In this document: positions 33,752 through 41,779 of the stretch, one piece after another
Position numbering within the stretch: the first letter of the stretch is position 1
How the letters are laid out: each line of letters starts with the position of its first letter
Source of the DNA: Aromatoleum toluolicum
GTDB taxonomy: Bacteria > Pseudomonadota > Gammaproteobacteria > Burkholderiales > Rhodocyclaceae
Length of the DNA stretch: 64,000 nucleotides
NCBI RefSeq assembly: GCF_012911005.2
Contig: NZ_WTVS01000020.1
Location: 25,212-89,211, forward strand
Reading direction: 5' to 3'
Made by a program: the position numbers and the translations under genes
Notes under the pieces: model-generated
What the model saw: the letters and a program-made list of their open reading frames with translations, nothing else
Database searches by the model: none
Told to the model about the DNA's origin: nothing

Positions 33752-36127
33752 TCAAGCCATCTGCAGCACGCCGTCTTCGTCGAGCCGTGCCGTCGTGATG
33801 AAGGCCGGCTTGAACATCACGACCCACGCCGGCATCAGCAGCATCGCGGCGAGCGCGTTGAGTACCAGCATCAGGGTCAGCAGCAGCGCGGAATCCGCCT
33901 GGAAACGCAGATCGGACAGGAGGACCCACATGATCACACCCGCGATCAGGGTCACCGCGGTGAACACCACCGCGAAGCCCGTCGTCCCGGCCGCGATGCG
34001 CACCGCCCGCCCGAGGTCGCCGCACGCGGCCGTTTCCTCGCGGATGCGGTTCATGATGTAGATCGCGTAGTCGATGCCGACGCCGATGCCGACGGCAATG
34101 ACGGGCACAGTATTGACGTTGATGCCGATGCCCATGGCGCCCATGTATGCGTAGGTCATGACCGTGGCGAACAGCATCGGCAGCACCATCAGCCAGCCGG
34201 CATGGAGCGAGCCGTAGGACAACGTCACGAAGACGAACGCCAGCGCGAGCACGAGCGGCACGATCAGGCGGTTGTCGTCGTCGACGGCGTCGTTGATCGC
34301 GGCATTGACACCGATAGCGCCGCCGCCCAGGCGCAGCTCGAAGCCCTCCACCGCCCCGACCTTGGCGATGCCCTGCTCGGCCACCTGCACCGCGCGCCGG
34401 ATCGTGTCGGCCTGCTTGTCCTTGTAGTAGAAGACGAGGTTCGCGTCGCGCTCGTCGGCGTCGAGGAATTCGGCGAGCGCGCCCGGGATCGGGCTCGCCG
34501 CCATGTACGCGAAAAGCAGCCCGCCGACCGCCGACGCCGACTCGGGAATCTGGTTCCAGCGCGGGTCGGTGTTGTGGATCAGGCCATTCACCGCACGCAC
34601 GAGGCCCGACAGCGCCTTGGTGCCGCCGAGCGCCGGATCGAGCAGCATGTGGTGCTGGAACTGCTCGATTGCGCGCAGCACCTCGGGCCGCTTCAGCCCG
34701 CCCTTCTCCTCGGTGCGCGCGACGATGTAGAGCTCCTCGGAGCCGGGGAAGCGCGCGTTGATCGCGCGCGACGACACGTTGTAGTCGTGGTCCGGATACA
34801 GCAGCGGCGAACCGGCCTCGGCCTCCCCGATCTTTACGCGCGCGGCGAGCATGCCGCCGACGATGAGCAGCACCGCGGCGAGCCCGAGCACCGCCGCGGC
34901 CGTGCGGCGGCCGGCCACCGCGCCGAACACCCGCTCGACCGCCGCATGCGCCCAGCCACGGCGGTTCTCGGTATCGCGCGGCGCGGGCAGCAGCCAAAGC
35001 AGCAGCGGCACCACCAGCAGCACCGTGAAGAACACCGAGAACGCCCAGAAACCGGCGTAGTAGCCGAGCTTGGTGTTGATCGGCGCGGCGCCGAGCGCGA
35101 GCACGGCGATGCCGATCGCATCCACCGAGATCGCCAACGCCCCCGGGCGGAACAGGTCCTCGAACGCCGCGCGCGCCGCGATGCGGCCGTCGCGACTCGT
35201 CGCGAGCTCGGCGTAGTAGCGCTCGACGAGCTGGATGCTGTGCGACATCGCGCGCGCGGCGATCAGGAACGGGATCACGAGCGACAGCGGATCGAGGTTC
35301 CAGCCCATCTTCGACACGAAGCCGAGCCCCCAGATCGACGACAGCGCGATGCCGACGAGGGGCAGCGCGACGCCGTAGAAGCGGCGGAAATACACGACCA
35401 GCAGGCCGACCATCAGCAGCAGCGTGTAGAGGAAGATCTGCAGGATCTGCGGCAGATAGGTGTAGACCCAGCCGATCAGCACCGGCTGGCCGGTCGCATG
35501 GATCTTTGTGCCCGCGACCTGCTCCTTCGCGCGCACCGCCTGCAGCTCGGCGAAGATCTTCTCGTAGTCGATCGCGCCGGCCTCGTTCATCTGCGCCTTG
35601 ATCATCGCCGCCTTCGCGTCGGGCGACACGAGCAGTCCGTAGATGCGCGGGTTCGCGCGCACCTCCTTGCCCAGCGCATCGAGGTCTTCGAGCGACAGCC
35701 CGGGACGTTGCGGGTCGTAGTACGGTTGCGAGCGCATCTCGCCGTCCTCGGTCAGCCAGATCTTCCGCGAGGTGCGGTGCGTCAGGCTGGAGACGAGGTT
35801 GTGATTCACGCCCGACAGGCTGTCGACGGCCTGCGTGACGCGGTGGATCAGCGCCAGCGTGTCGTTCGTGAAGATCGTGCCGTCCTCGACCTCGATCGCG
35901 ACGACGACCTGGTTCGCGCCGCCGAAGGTATCGCGGATCTCGTTGTGCAGCCGGATGAACGCGTGGCCTTGCGGCAGCAGGTCGCCGAACTCGGTGTGCA
36001 TCTTCAGCGCCGGGATCTGCAGCGCGAAATACGCCGTCACCGTCAGGATCGCCGCGAGCACGAGGCGCGGGAAGGCGAAGATCTTCAGCTCGAGCTCGTG
36101 CAGCGCGTGGGTAAAGTGATGTCGCAC
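33752..36127 (-). CDS. RND-superfamily (MMPL-type) transporter
   Basis: A 791-residue inner-membrane protein with the RND layout of one N-terminal helix, a large periplasmic loop, a bundle of helices (about 215-420), a second loop and a second bundle (about 620-775). The GIGVGIDYAIYIMNRIREE stretch is the conserved MMPL/HpnN motif with its Asp. Such proteins export or move lipids, hopanoids and other hydrophobic molecules. It starts 9 bp after the YCF48-like gene and precedes the DUF1302 barrel, so it probably forms a trans-envelope route with it. Confidence 0.88.
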   Translation of the reverse strand: MRHHFTHALHELELKIFAFPRLVLAAILTVTAYFALQIPALKMHTEFGDLLPQGHAFIRLHNEIRDTFGGANQVVVAIEVEDGTIFTNDTLALIHRVTQAVDSLSGVNHNLVSSLTHRTSRKIWLTEDGEMRSQPYYDPQRPGLSLEDLDALGKEVRANPRIYGLLVSPDAKAAMIKAQMNEAGAIDYEKIFAELQAVRAKEQVAGTKIHATGQPVLIGWVYTYLPQILQIFLYTLLLMVGLLVVYFRRFYGVALPLVGIALSSIWGLGFVSKMGWNLDPLSLVIPFLIAARAMSHSIQLVERYYAELATSRDGRIAARAAFEDLFRPGALAISVDAIGIAVLALGAAPINTKLGYYAGFWAFSVFFTVLLVVPLLLWLLPAPRDTENRRGWAHAAVERVFGAVAGRRTAAAVLGLAAVLLIVGGMLAARVKIGEAEAGSPLLYPDHDYNVSSRAINARFPGSEELYIVARTEEKGGLKRPEVLRAIEQFQHHMLLDPALGGTKALSGLVRAVNGLIHNTDPRWNQIPESASAVGGLLFAYMAASPIPGALAEFLDADERDANLVFYYKDKQADTIRRAVQVAEQGIAKVGAVEGFELRLGGGAIGVNAAINDAVDDDNRLIVPLVLALAFVFVTLSYGSLHAGWLMVLPMLFATVMTYAYMGAMGIGINVNTVPVIAVGIGVGIDYAIYIMNRIREETAACGDLGRAVRIAAGTTGFAVVFTAVTLIAGVIMWVLLSDLRFQADSALLLTLMLVLNALAAMLLMPAWVVMFKPAFITTARLDEDGVLQMA

Positions 36128-36136
36128 AGCCTCTCC

Positions 36137-37102
36137 TTACTTCGACGTTGCAGGGGTCGGGGAAACGATGTCGAGCGTGCCGGCGCCGCCCGCGACGAGG
36201 AGTCCGCGCCCCTCCAGGGAGAAGCCGCTGCGCAGATAGGGCGCGGCCCGGCCCTCGACCGGCTGCCATTGCCCATCGGCGAGCTGGAGCACCAGTCCGT
36301 TCGCGCCCAGGGCATAGACACGGTCCTCGTGGCGGGCCAGCCCGTACATCGGGGCGCCCGTCGGATTCGGCTGTTTGCGCCAGCTCGCGCCGCCGTCGGT
36401 GGTGTGCAGGATCGTGCCGGCGAGCCCGCTGACCCAGCCGGTCTGCGGATCGGTGAACAGCGCGCTGTACGGATAGAAGTCGTTGGGGATCGGCGTTCCT
36501 GGCTGCCAGCTCGCGCCGCCGTCCCGCGTCGTCAGGAAGTTGCCGAACTCGCCAGTGATGACGCCGTGGACCTCGTCGACGAACTGCACCGTCGTGAACA
36601 TCTGGTCCTCGCCGAGCGACGCGTCGCGCCACGTCGCGCCACGGTCGGCGCTCGACAGGATCGCGCTTTCGCTGCCGACGACCCACAGCTGGCCTTTTGC
36701 ATCGCAGGCGACTGCGAGCGGCGTCGCCTGCGTCGTTATCGGACGCGCCGTCCAGGCGGCGGCCGCAGCGTCCGCGATCCACACGCGCCGACCGAAATCG
36801 AGGGCGACGAAACCGCCGTCCGGACACACGGCGGCGCCGATCAGCGATGCCCCGGCATCGACGACCTGCCGCGTCCAGCTCTTGCCGGCATCCGCCGACG
36901 ACACGACGACGCCATTCGCGCCGACCGCGACGAGCACGTTCGAATTCGCCACGGCGGACTGGAACTGGTCGGACCGCAGAACGGACGCGCCCTGCGTCGC
37001 GACGACGTCGGCGAGGTTCGCCGACGCACTGCAACCGAGGAGCCCGGCGTGCGCGAGCGCGAGCGGCACGATCCGGGTAAGTAAGCGGTGAATCCGAGTC
37101 AT
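36137..37102 (-). CDS. YCF48/BNR-repeat beta-propeller lipoprotein
   Basis: A 321-residue protein with a lipoprotein signal (lipobox LLGC, Cys24) and repeated SSADRGATW / TTRDGGASW / HTTDGGASW motifs of the YCF48 (photosystem II HCF136-like) beta-propeller. It is the first gene of the YCF48-RND-DUF1302-DUF1329 group. It likely sits in the periplasm as an assembly or binding factor for the transporter; the precise role is unknown. Confidence 0.82.
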   Translation of the reverse strand: MTRIHRLLTRIVPLALAHAGLLGCSASANLADVVATQGASVLRSDQFQSAVANSNVLVAVGANGVVVSSADAGKSWTRQVVDAGASLIGAAVCPDGGFVALDFGRRVWIADAAAAAWTARPITTQATPLAVACDAKGQLWVVGSESAILSSADRGATWRDASLGEDQMFTTVQFVDEVHGVITGEFGNFLTTRDGGASWQPGTPIPNDFYPYSALFTDPQTGWVSGLAGTILHTTDGGASWRKQPNPTGAPMYGLARHEDRVYALGANGLVLQLADGQWQPVEGRAAPYLRSGFSLEGRGLLVAGGAGTLDIVSPTPATSK

Positions 37103-37278
37103 GAGGTCCCCTTGCGGTCAGCAATGGCTTCCCCTGTGCGGGAAAGCGAATCCGTCGTTTGGGGTTGGATGTCCCGAAACGCAGGCCCAGCCTGCGAGGG
37201 ACGCATCATGCGACCGTGGCCGATCCGGTTCCGGCTCTCTAGTCGGGCAGCGGCTTCCCGCCGTCGCGCGATGTAGGG

Positions 37279-37342
37279 AAATTAAGGACTTCCGGGGGAC
37301 GTCGCTATCCGGGGAATGCGGCACATATCCGGGAACTGCGGA
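37279..37342 (-). promoter_or_regulatory. Promoter of the YCF48-RND-DUF1302-DUF1329 genes with tandem TATCC element (copy C)
   Basis: CTATCC at 37305-37310 and ATATCC at 37325-37330, starts 20 bp apart. On the - strand the proximal GGATAG is followed after exactly 20 bp by TAATTT (37284-37279). The predicted start leaves a leader of roughly 170 bp before the YCF48-like gene, in which I see no structure. The surrounding bases align with copies A and B. Confidence 0.6.
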
Positions 37343-37396
37343 TCGTTTTGCGAGGGGTCGCGGAGGCGCGTGTCAGCCACGGCAGATCGCCTTGCG

Positions 37397-37428
37397 CCGA
37401 AACGAAACGGCCGCCCTGAGGCGGCCGT
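37397..37428 (-). terminator. Intrinsic terminator after the molybdenum hydroxylase operon
   Basis: Read on the - strand: ACGGCCGCC-TCAG-GGCGGCCGT followed by TTCGTTTCG. It lies 20 bp past the large-subunit stop and insulates that operon from the next promoter. Confidence 0.75.
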
Positions 37429-37448
37429 CGAGGCAGCAACGCGGGATG

Positions 37449-39827
37449 TCAGCTTCGGCGAAGCGTGCCGTAATCGCGAACGCCCTTCTCCAGGATCCCC
37501 TTCAACACCTTCTCAGGGGTGATCGGCGCCTCGGTGAACTGGATTCCGATCGCGTGGAAAATCGCGTTCGCCACCGCACCGACCGGACTGACGAGGCCCG
37601 ACTCGCCGACGCTCTTCGCCCCGAAGGGGCCGATCGGGTCGGGATCCTCGACGAGTATCGTCGTGATCTTCGGCATGTCCTCGGGGCCGAACATCTTGTA
37701 GTCGGTGAAGCTGTTGTTCTGCACGCGACCATTGGCGTCGTAGTAAATCTCCTCGCTCAGCACGAAGCCGAGGCCCTGCTGGATGCCGCCTTCGAGCTGG
37801 CCTTCGACCGCCGCCGGGTTGATCGCGCGACCGATGTCATGAGCATTGACGAGCTCGAGGACGCGCACCTCGCCGGTCTCGGTATCGATCTCGACCTCGG
37901 CAAAGGATGCACCGAAGGGCGGAGAATTGTGCGGCGGGAAGAAGCTCACGTAACCCTGGATCTGGCCCGGCACCCCGCCCGGCTCACCGGTCATCGGATC
38001 GACGAAGTGGTACACCCCCGCTCGTGTGATCGCCTCGGCCTCGATACCGCGCGCGGGATCGGCCCTGACGAAGATGCGCTTGTTGCAGACGTCGAGCTCT
38101 TCGGCCGGCACCCCCAGCTGCAGCGAAGCGCGCTCGAAGAGTTGCCGCTTGACCTCCTCGCACGCCTTCTTGACCGCCGCGCCGCCGACGTAGATCGTGC
38201 GACTCGCGTGGGCGCCGATGTCGAAGCCAGCGACATCCGACGTGCCGCCCGACAGCTGCACGTGCTCGAACGGGAAGCCCAGGGTCTCGGCGGCGATCTG
38301 CTTCAGCGCGGTGTGCGAGCCTTGCCCCATGTCCGAACACGCGAAAAGGATCTCCGCGGTCGCGTCCTCGTTGAGCTTCACGGTGCAGGCCGTGTGCTCC
38401 AGCAGCATCGGCATCGCGCCGCTGGTGTGGTTCATCACGGCAACGCCGACCCCGCGCCGGATCGTCCCCTCCTGCTTGGCGTACTTGCGGCGCTTCTCGG
38501 TCCAGCCGATCGCAGCCGCGCCGCGGTCGAGGCATTCGTCGAGCGCACACGACGGATAGGTCACGCCTGGACACCAGCCGTCATCGCCGACGCCCTTGTG
38601 CCATTTCTTGCGCCACTCAACCGGATCCGCCCCGAGCTCAGCGCAGGCGCGGTCAATCAGCTGCTCCAGCACGAAGTTCGTCTGCGGGTTGCCGTAGCCG
38701 CGGTACGCCCCTGTCAGCCCCTGGTTCGTGAAGTAGGACTCGCCGCGATAGCGCAGCGCCGGGAAGCGGTACATGCCACCGAGCCAGGCGCCGGCCGTGA
38801 AAGCGGTGCCGGAAGCGTCGAGGTAGTAACCGCCCTTGTAGTTCTCGAAACGCGCGTCGCACGCGAGCGGCGATCCGTCACGCTTGAAGCCGATCTTCAT
38901 CCAGTACTTGCCCGGATGGCGGCTCGGTGAGATCACCCAGTCCTCCTCGCGCAGCGTCTGAAGCTTTACCGGATGGCCGGGCACTGCCAGCGCCATCGCG
39001 CAGGCCTGCGGCTCCGAGATCATGCCGAGGCGCGTGCCGAAGCCACCACCGATCACCGTCGGAACGATCTTGACGAGGTTCATCGGCAGGTCGAAGAGCT
39101 TCGAGAGCTTGCGCTGCACGAGCTTCGGCATCTGCGACGAGGTCCAGCAGGTGAGCCGCCCGCCGCTGTCGACTTTCGCGACGTAGGCGTGCGGCTCCAT
39201 CTGGCACTGCTTCTGTTTCGGTACGTAGAACGCGTCCTCGACGACAACGTCCGCCTCGCGCATCGCCGCCTCGACATCGCCGCCGCCCAGCGCGTGGTTC
39301 GGGAACATCGCCTCGGGCAACTGGAAGGCGAGGTTGCCGGGCTTTTCCGGCGTGAATTGCACCGCCCCCGGCGCGCGCGATGCTTCCGCGGTCAGATACA
39401 CCGGCAGCGGCTCGTATTCGACGACGACCTTCGCCGCGGCGCGCTCGGCCGCCTCCTCGGAGCGCGCGATGATCCCGCAGATCGCATCGCCCTGGAATTT
39501 CACGTGGTCGGTGAAGATCGGTTGGTCATCGATGTCGCCGAGCATCTCATGCATCGATTCGGACACCATCAGGTCCAGCACCGACGAGTTGTAGCGCTTC
39601 GGCGTGACGTCCTTCGGACCGATCACGCGCACGACACCCGGTGAAGCCGCCGCCGCCGAAAGATCCAGCCGCTTCACGCGCGCGTGGGCGTGTTCCCAGC
39701 AGCGCACGACCTTGCCGTACAGCATGCCCGGCAGCTGGATGTCGCCCGCGTACTGCGCCTGCCCGGTCGCCTTGTCGCGCACATCCACGCGCGGCGCGTT
39801 GGTGCCGACGATCGCTTGCTCGCTCAT
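37449..39827 (-). CDS. Molybdenum hydroxylase (HcrA/xanthine dehydrogenase family) large subunit
   Basis: A 792-residue molybdenum-binding subunit starting at ATG 39827 after AGGAGGCTGTGCA. It shows the N-terminal Ald_Xan_dh hammerhead (DKATGQAQYAGDIQLPGMLY), then VIGGGFGTRLG, GAYRGYGNPQT, CSDMGQGSHTALKQIA and the catalytic FGAKSVGESG near the C-terminus. With the following two genes it forms a complete Mo/[2Fe-2S]/FAD enzyme of the 4-hydroxybenzoyl-CoA reductase / nicotinate dehydrogenase / CO dehydrogenase class. Because the FAD subunit lacks the extra Fe-S loop of HcrB, I do not name it HcrA. Operon order is FAD, Fe-S, Mo. Confidence 0.85.
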   Translation of the reverse strand: MSEQAIVGTNAPRVDVRDKATGQAQYAGDIQLPGMLYGKVVRCWEHAHARVKRLDLSAAAASPGVVRVIGPKDVTPKRYNSSVLDLMVSESMHEMLGDIDDQPIFTDHVKFQGDAICGIIARSEEAAERAAAKVVVEYEPLPVYLTAEASRAPGAVQFTPEKPGNLAFQLPEAMFPNHALGGGDVEAAMREADVVVEDAFYVPKQKQCQMEPHAYVAKVDSGGRLTCWTSSQMPKLVQRKLSKLFDLPMNLVKIVPTVIGGGFGTRLGMISEPQACAMALAVPGHPVKLQTLREEDWVISPSRHPGKYWMKIGFKRDGSPLACDARFENYKGGYYLDASGTAFTAGAWLGGMYRFPALRYRGESYFTNQGLTGAYRGYGNPQTNFVLEQLIDRACAELGADPVEWRKKWHKGVGDDGWCPGVTYPSCALDECLDRGAAAIGWTEKRRKYAKQEGTIRRGVGVAVMNHTSGAMPMLLEHTACTVKLNEDATAEILFACSDMGQGSHTALKQIAAETLGFPFEHVQLSGGTSDVAGFDIGAHASRTIYVGGAAVKKACEEVKRQLFERASLQLGVPAEELDVCNKRIFVRADPARGIEAEAITRAGVYHFVDPMTGEPGGVPGQIQGYVSFFPPHNSPPFGASFAEVEIDTETGEVRVLELVNAHDIGRAINPAAVEGQLEGGIQQGLGFVLSEEIYYDANGRVQNNSFTDYKMFGPEDMPKITTILVEDPDPIGPFGAKSVGESGLVSPVGAVANAIFHAIGIQFTEAPITPEKVLKGILEKGVRDYGTLRRS

Positions 39828-40336
39828 TGCACAGCCTCCTTGCAGCGTTCGGCAACCGCCGCTCGGCCCGGCATCGTCTGCGCCGCCTTCTTCACCGCCT
39901 TGACGATCTTCTCGTAGCCGGTGCAGCGGCAGATGTTGCCCTCCAGCGCGTGGCGGATCTCGGCCTCGCTCGGATCGGGGTTCTTCGCGAGCAGGCTCGC
40001 CGTCTTCATGACCATGCCCGGCGTGCAATAGCCGCACTGGATCGCGGCCTCGTCGACAAAGGCCTGCTGGATATGGTCGAGCCGGCCGAAATCGGCCCGC
40101 CCTGCAGCTGTCGTGATGCGCTTGCCGTCCATCGTCGCGGCCAGCGTCAGGCAGGAATTGATCGCCTTGTCCTCAACCAGTACCGTGCAGGCACCGCATT
40201 CGCCCGTGCCGCAGCCGTATTTCGTCTCCGTCATGCCGAGCTCGTCGCGCAGCACGTCGAGCAGGGTGCGATTCACGGCGACGTTCAGCCTGTACTCCTC
40301 GCCGTTGATATGGAGGGTGATGTCCCGGTTCTTCAT
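39824..40336 (-). CDS. Molybdenum hydroxylase [2Fe-2S] subunit
   Basis: A 170-residue two-domain Fe-S subunit. The plant-type cluster uses Cys42, Cys47, Cys50 and Cys62 ([10 protein letters not shown] ... SC); the helical-domain cluster uses Cys101, Cys104, Cys136 and Cys138 (QCGYCTPGM ... NICRCTGY). Starts at ATG 40336 after AGGAGAC. Its stop overlaps the large-subunit ATG (ATGA). Confidence 0.93.
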   Translation of the reverse strand: MKNRDITLHINGEEYRLNVAVNRTLLDVLRDELGMTETKYGCGTGECGACTVLVEDKAINSCLTLAATMDGKRITTAAGRADFGRLDHIQQAFVDEAAIQCGYCTPGMVMKTASLLAKNPDPSEAEIRHALEGNICRCTGYEKIVKAVKKAAQTMPGRAAVAERCKEAVQ

Positions 40337-40368
40337 TCTCGTCTCCTTGTATTCTTGGGCCGCGTCGC

Positions 40369-41238
40369 TCACGCTGCGCCGCACGCTTCCTGGATTGCGC
40401 GCCTCAGCAGCACACCCGACACCTGCTTGCGGTATTCCGCGGTGGAGCGCTTGTCGTCGATGGGGCTGATCTCCCCCGGCACCGACGCGGCGACGCGTTG
40501 CAGCACCTCCGCCGTGAGCTCCCGGCCCTTCAGCAGCGCCTCCGTCCTGGTCAGGCGCAGCGGCGTGGGCGCGACGCAGCCCATGGCGAGGCGGGCATCG
40601 ATGCAGGTGTTGCCCGACATTTCGAGCCTCACCGCGACGTTGAGCTTCGCGAGGTCCTCGCTCACACGCGTCATGCGCTTGAACGCGGAGCGCGAGCCGG
40701 CGGCGGGCGGCGGCAGGATCAGTTCGACGGCGAGCTCGTCCGGCCGCCGCGCCGTGACGCCGTACGACAGCCAGAAGTCGTCGATGCCGACTTCGCGTCG
40801 GCCGGACGATCCCTGCAGCACGACGACGCCCCCGATCGCGTAGATCGCGCAACTGCAGTCACCGGCGGGCGACGCGCGCAACAGGTTGCCGAGCACGGTG
40901 GCCGTGTTGCGCACCTGACCGGTCGCGAAGGTCTGCGCGGCATGCCACAGTGCACGGTAATGCCGTTTCACCTCCGCCTGCGCGAGCAGATCGGCGACCG
41001 TCGCCTTGGCGCCGATGCGCAGCCCCTTCTCCGGGTCGAACAGCACGTAGGCGAGGCCCGGAACATTCTCCAGGCTCATCAACTGCGCGGGCGACTGCGC
41101 GAACTTCATCGCGACCATGACGTCGGTGCCACCGGCCATCACGGTGATGCGATCGCGATGCGTCGACAGCAGCTCGACCGCCTCGGCGACGCTCTGCGGC
41201 AGCAACAGGTCAAAATCCGGCAATATTCGACTGCTCAT
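40369..41238 (-). CDS. Molybdenum hydroxylase FAD subunit (CoxM/XdhA type)
   Basis: A 289-residue FAD-binding subunit; start chosen at ATG 41238, preceded by AAGGAGTGACTCC. The two FAD motifs are VMAGGTDVMVAMKF and TATVLGNLLRASPAGD. The loop that in HcrB of 4-hydroxybenzoyl-CoA reductase carries four cysteines for an extra [4Fe-4S] cluster is missing here; only a CSC pair is found (DCSCAIYAIGG). So the enzyme most likely oxidises (hydroxylates) its substrate rather than reducing it with low-potential electrons. First gene of the operon. Confidence 0.85.
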   Translation of the reverse strand: MSSRILPDFDLLLPQSVAEAVELLSTHRDRITVMAGGTDVMVAMKFAQSPAQLMSLENVPGLAYVLFDPEKGLRIGAKATVADLLAQAEVKRHYRALWHAAQTFATGQVRNTATVLGNLLRASPAGDCSCAIYAIGGVVVLQGSSGRREVGIDDFWLSYGVTARRPDELAVELILPPPAAGSRSAFKRMTRVSEDLAKLNVAVRLEMSGNTCIDARLAMGCVAPTPLRLTRTEALLKGRELTAEVLQRVAASVPGEISPIDDKRSTAEYRKQVSGVLLRRAIQEACGAA

Positions 41239-41306
41239 GGAGTCACTCCTTCGCGAGACGCAAGGTGGAGGGATCGGACGGCACGGGTGGGCCCCGAATT
41301 CCCGTA

Positions 41307-41370
41307 TTGAAACTGCGGCGGGACGGCGCCGACTATCCGGCACGTGCGGCGCCTATCCCCGGAGTTCGGA
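41307..41370 (-). promoter_or_regulatory. Promoter of the molybdenum hydroxylase operon with tandem TATCC element (copy B)
   Basis: CTATCC at 41333-41338 and 41353-41358, starts 20 bp apart. The gene-proximal GGATAG (- strand) is followed after 20 bp by TTTCAATAC, containing TCAATA (41310-41305) as a weak -10. Over 40 bp the sequence matches copies A and C without gaps, including the spacer TGCG and the flanking CGGAGT. Confidence 0.55.
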
Positions 41371-41409
41371 AAGTTCGGTCCGCCGGCCGATGCGCACGGC
41401 GTGAGGCCG

Positions 41410-41455
41410 CCCATACCGCGTGGGGGGGATCCGGACGGCAGCGCATGGCTATATT
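41410..41455 (+). promoter_or_regulatory. Promoter element of the 70-residue protein gene (twin of that at 18.0 kb)
   Basis: CCCATACCGCGTGGGGGGG (41410-41428) followed by TATATT (41450-41455). The first base of the element and of the -10-like box are 40 bp apart, exactly as upstream of the 79-residue protein gene, and the distance to the ATG is also the same. The resemblance extends into a CACGT after the -10 box. Confidence 0.55.
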
Positions 41456-41510
41456 CACCTCACGTTCCACCGCATTCGACGATGCGTCGATTCAAACGAG
41501 GAGAAACGCC

Positions 41511-41723
41511 ATGGCTTCCCGATACGCTCCGATGGTCCCGGTGATGGAACCCGAGGGTGATGACACCGACGTGGCCGGCATTCCGTTCCCCGCCCAGCGC
41601 TGCGCCACGCCCCTGGACTTCCCGCCCGTGCTCGACGGCGACTCGTTCCTCGGCGAAGTGCTGGCGTTCATCCGCAGCACGGCTGAACGGACCGCCGGCG
41701 GTGCCCCCGCCAGCCGCGCCTAG
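41511..41723 (+). CDS. Small protein of 70 residues, function unknown
   Basis: Not recognised. It starts at ATG 41511 after GAGGAGAAACGCC, a strong ribosome-binding site. The protein begins [18 protein letters not shown], has one Cys, and contains [15 protein letters not shown], which resembles SSLGDVLGCIRDMQ of the 79-residue protein at 17.7 kb. The two genes also share a promoter element. It precedes a decayed dehydrogenase gene on the same strand. Confidence 0.6.
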   Translation: MASRYAPMVPVMEPEGDDTDVAGIPFPAQRCATPLDFPPVLDGDSFLGEVLAFIRSTAERTAGGAPASRA

Positions 41724-41779
41724 CTCGACACGGCCGGCGTCGGCTTGGGAATGACTACACACACAGGGGGGACAGAGCC

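Noticed and set aside
33611..37084. Open frame of more than 1,100 codons on the + strand
   Set aside because: It lies wholly antisense to the RND and YCF48-like genes, is extremely rich in Arg, His, Asp and Glu, and has no recognisable domain; it is a by-product of high GC content. Similar long antisense frames at 21.5-23.9, 28.0-30.5, 30.7-33.8 and 53.0-55.2 kb were rejected for the same reason.
37449..41238. Naming the operon hcrABC (4-hydroxybenzoyl-CoA reductase)
   Set aside because: The FAD subunit lacks the four-Cys loop for the additional [4Fe-4S] cluster that distinguishes HcrB.
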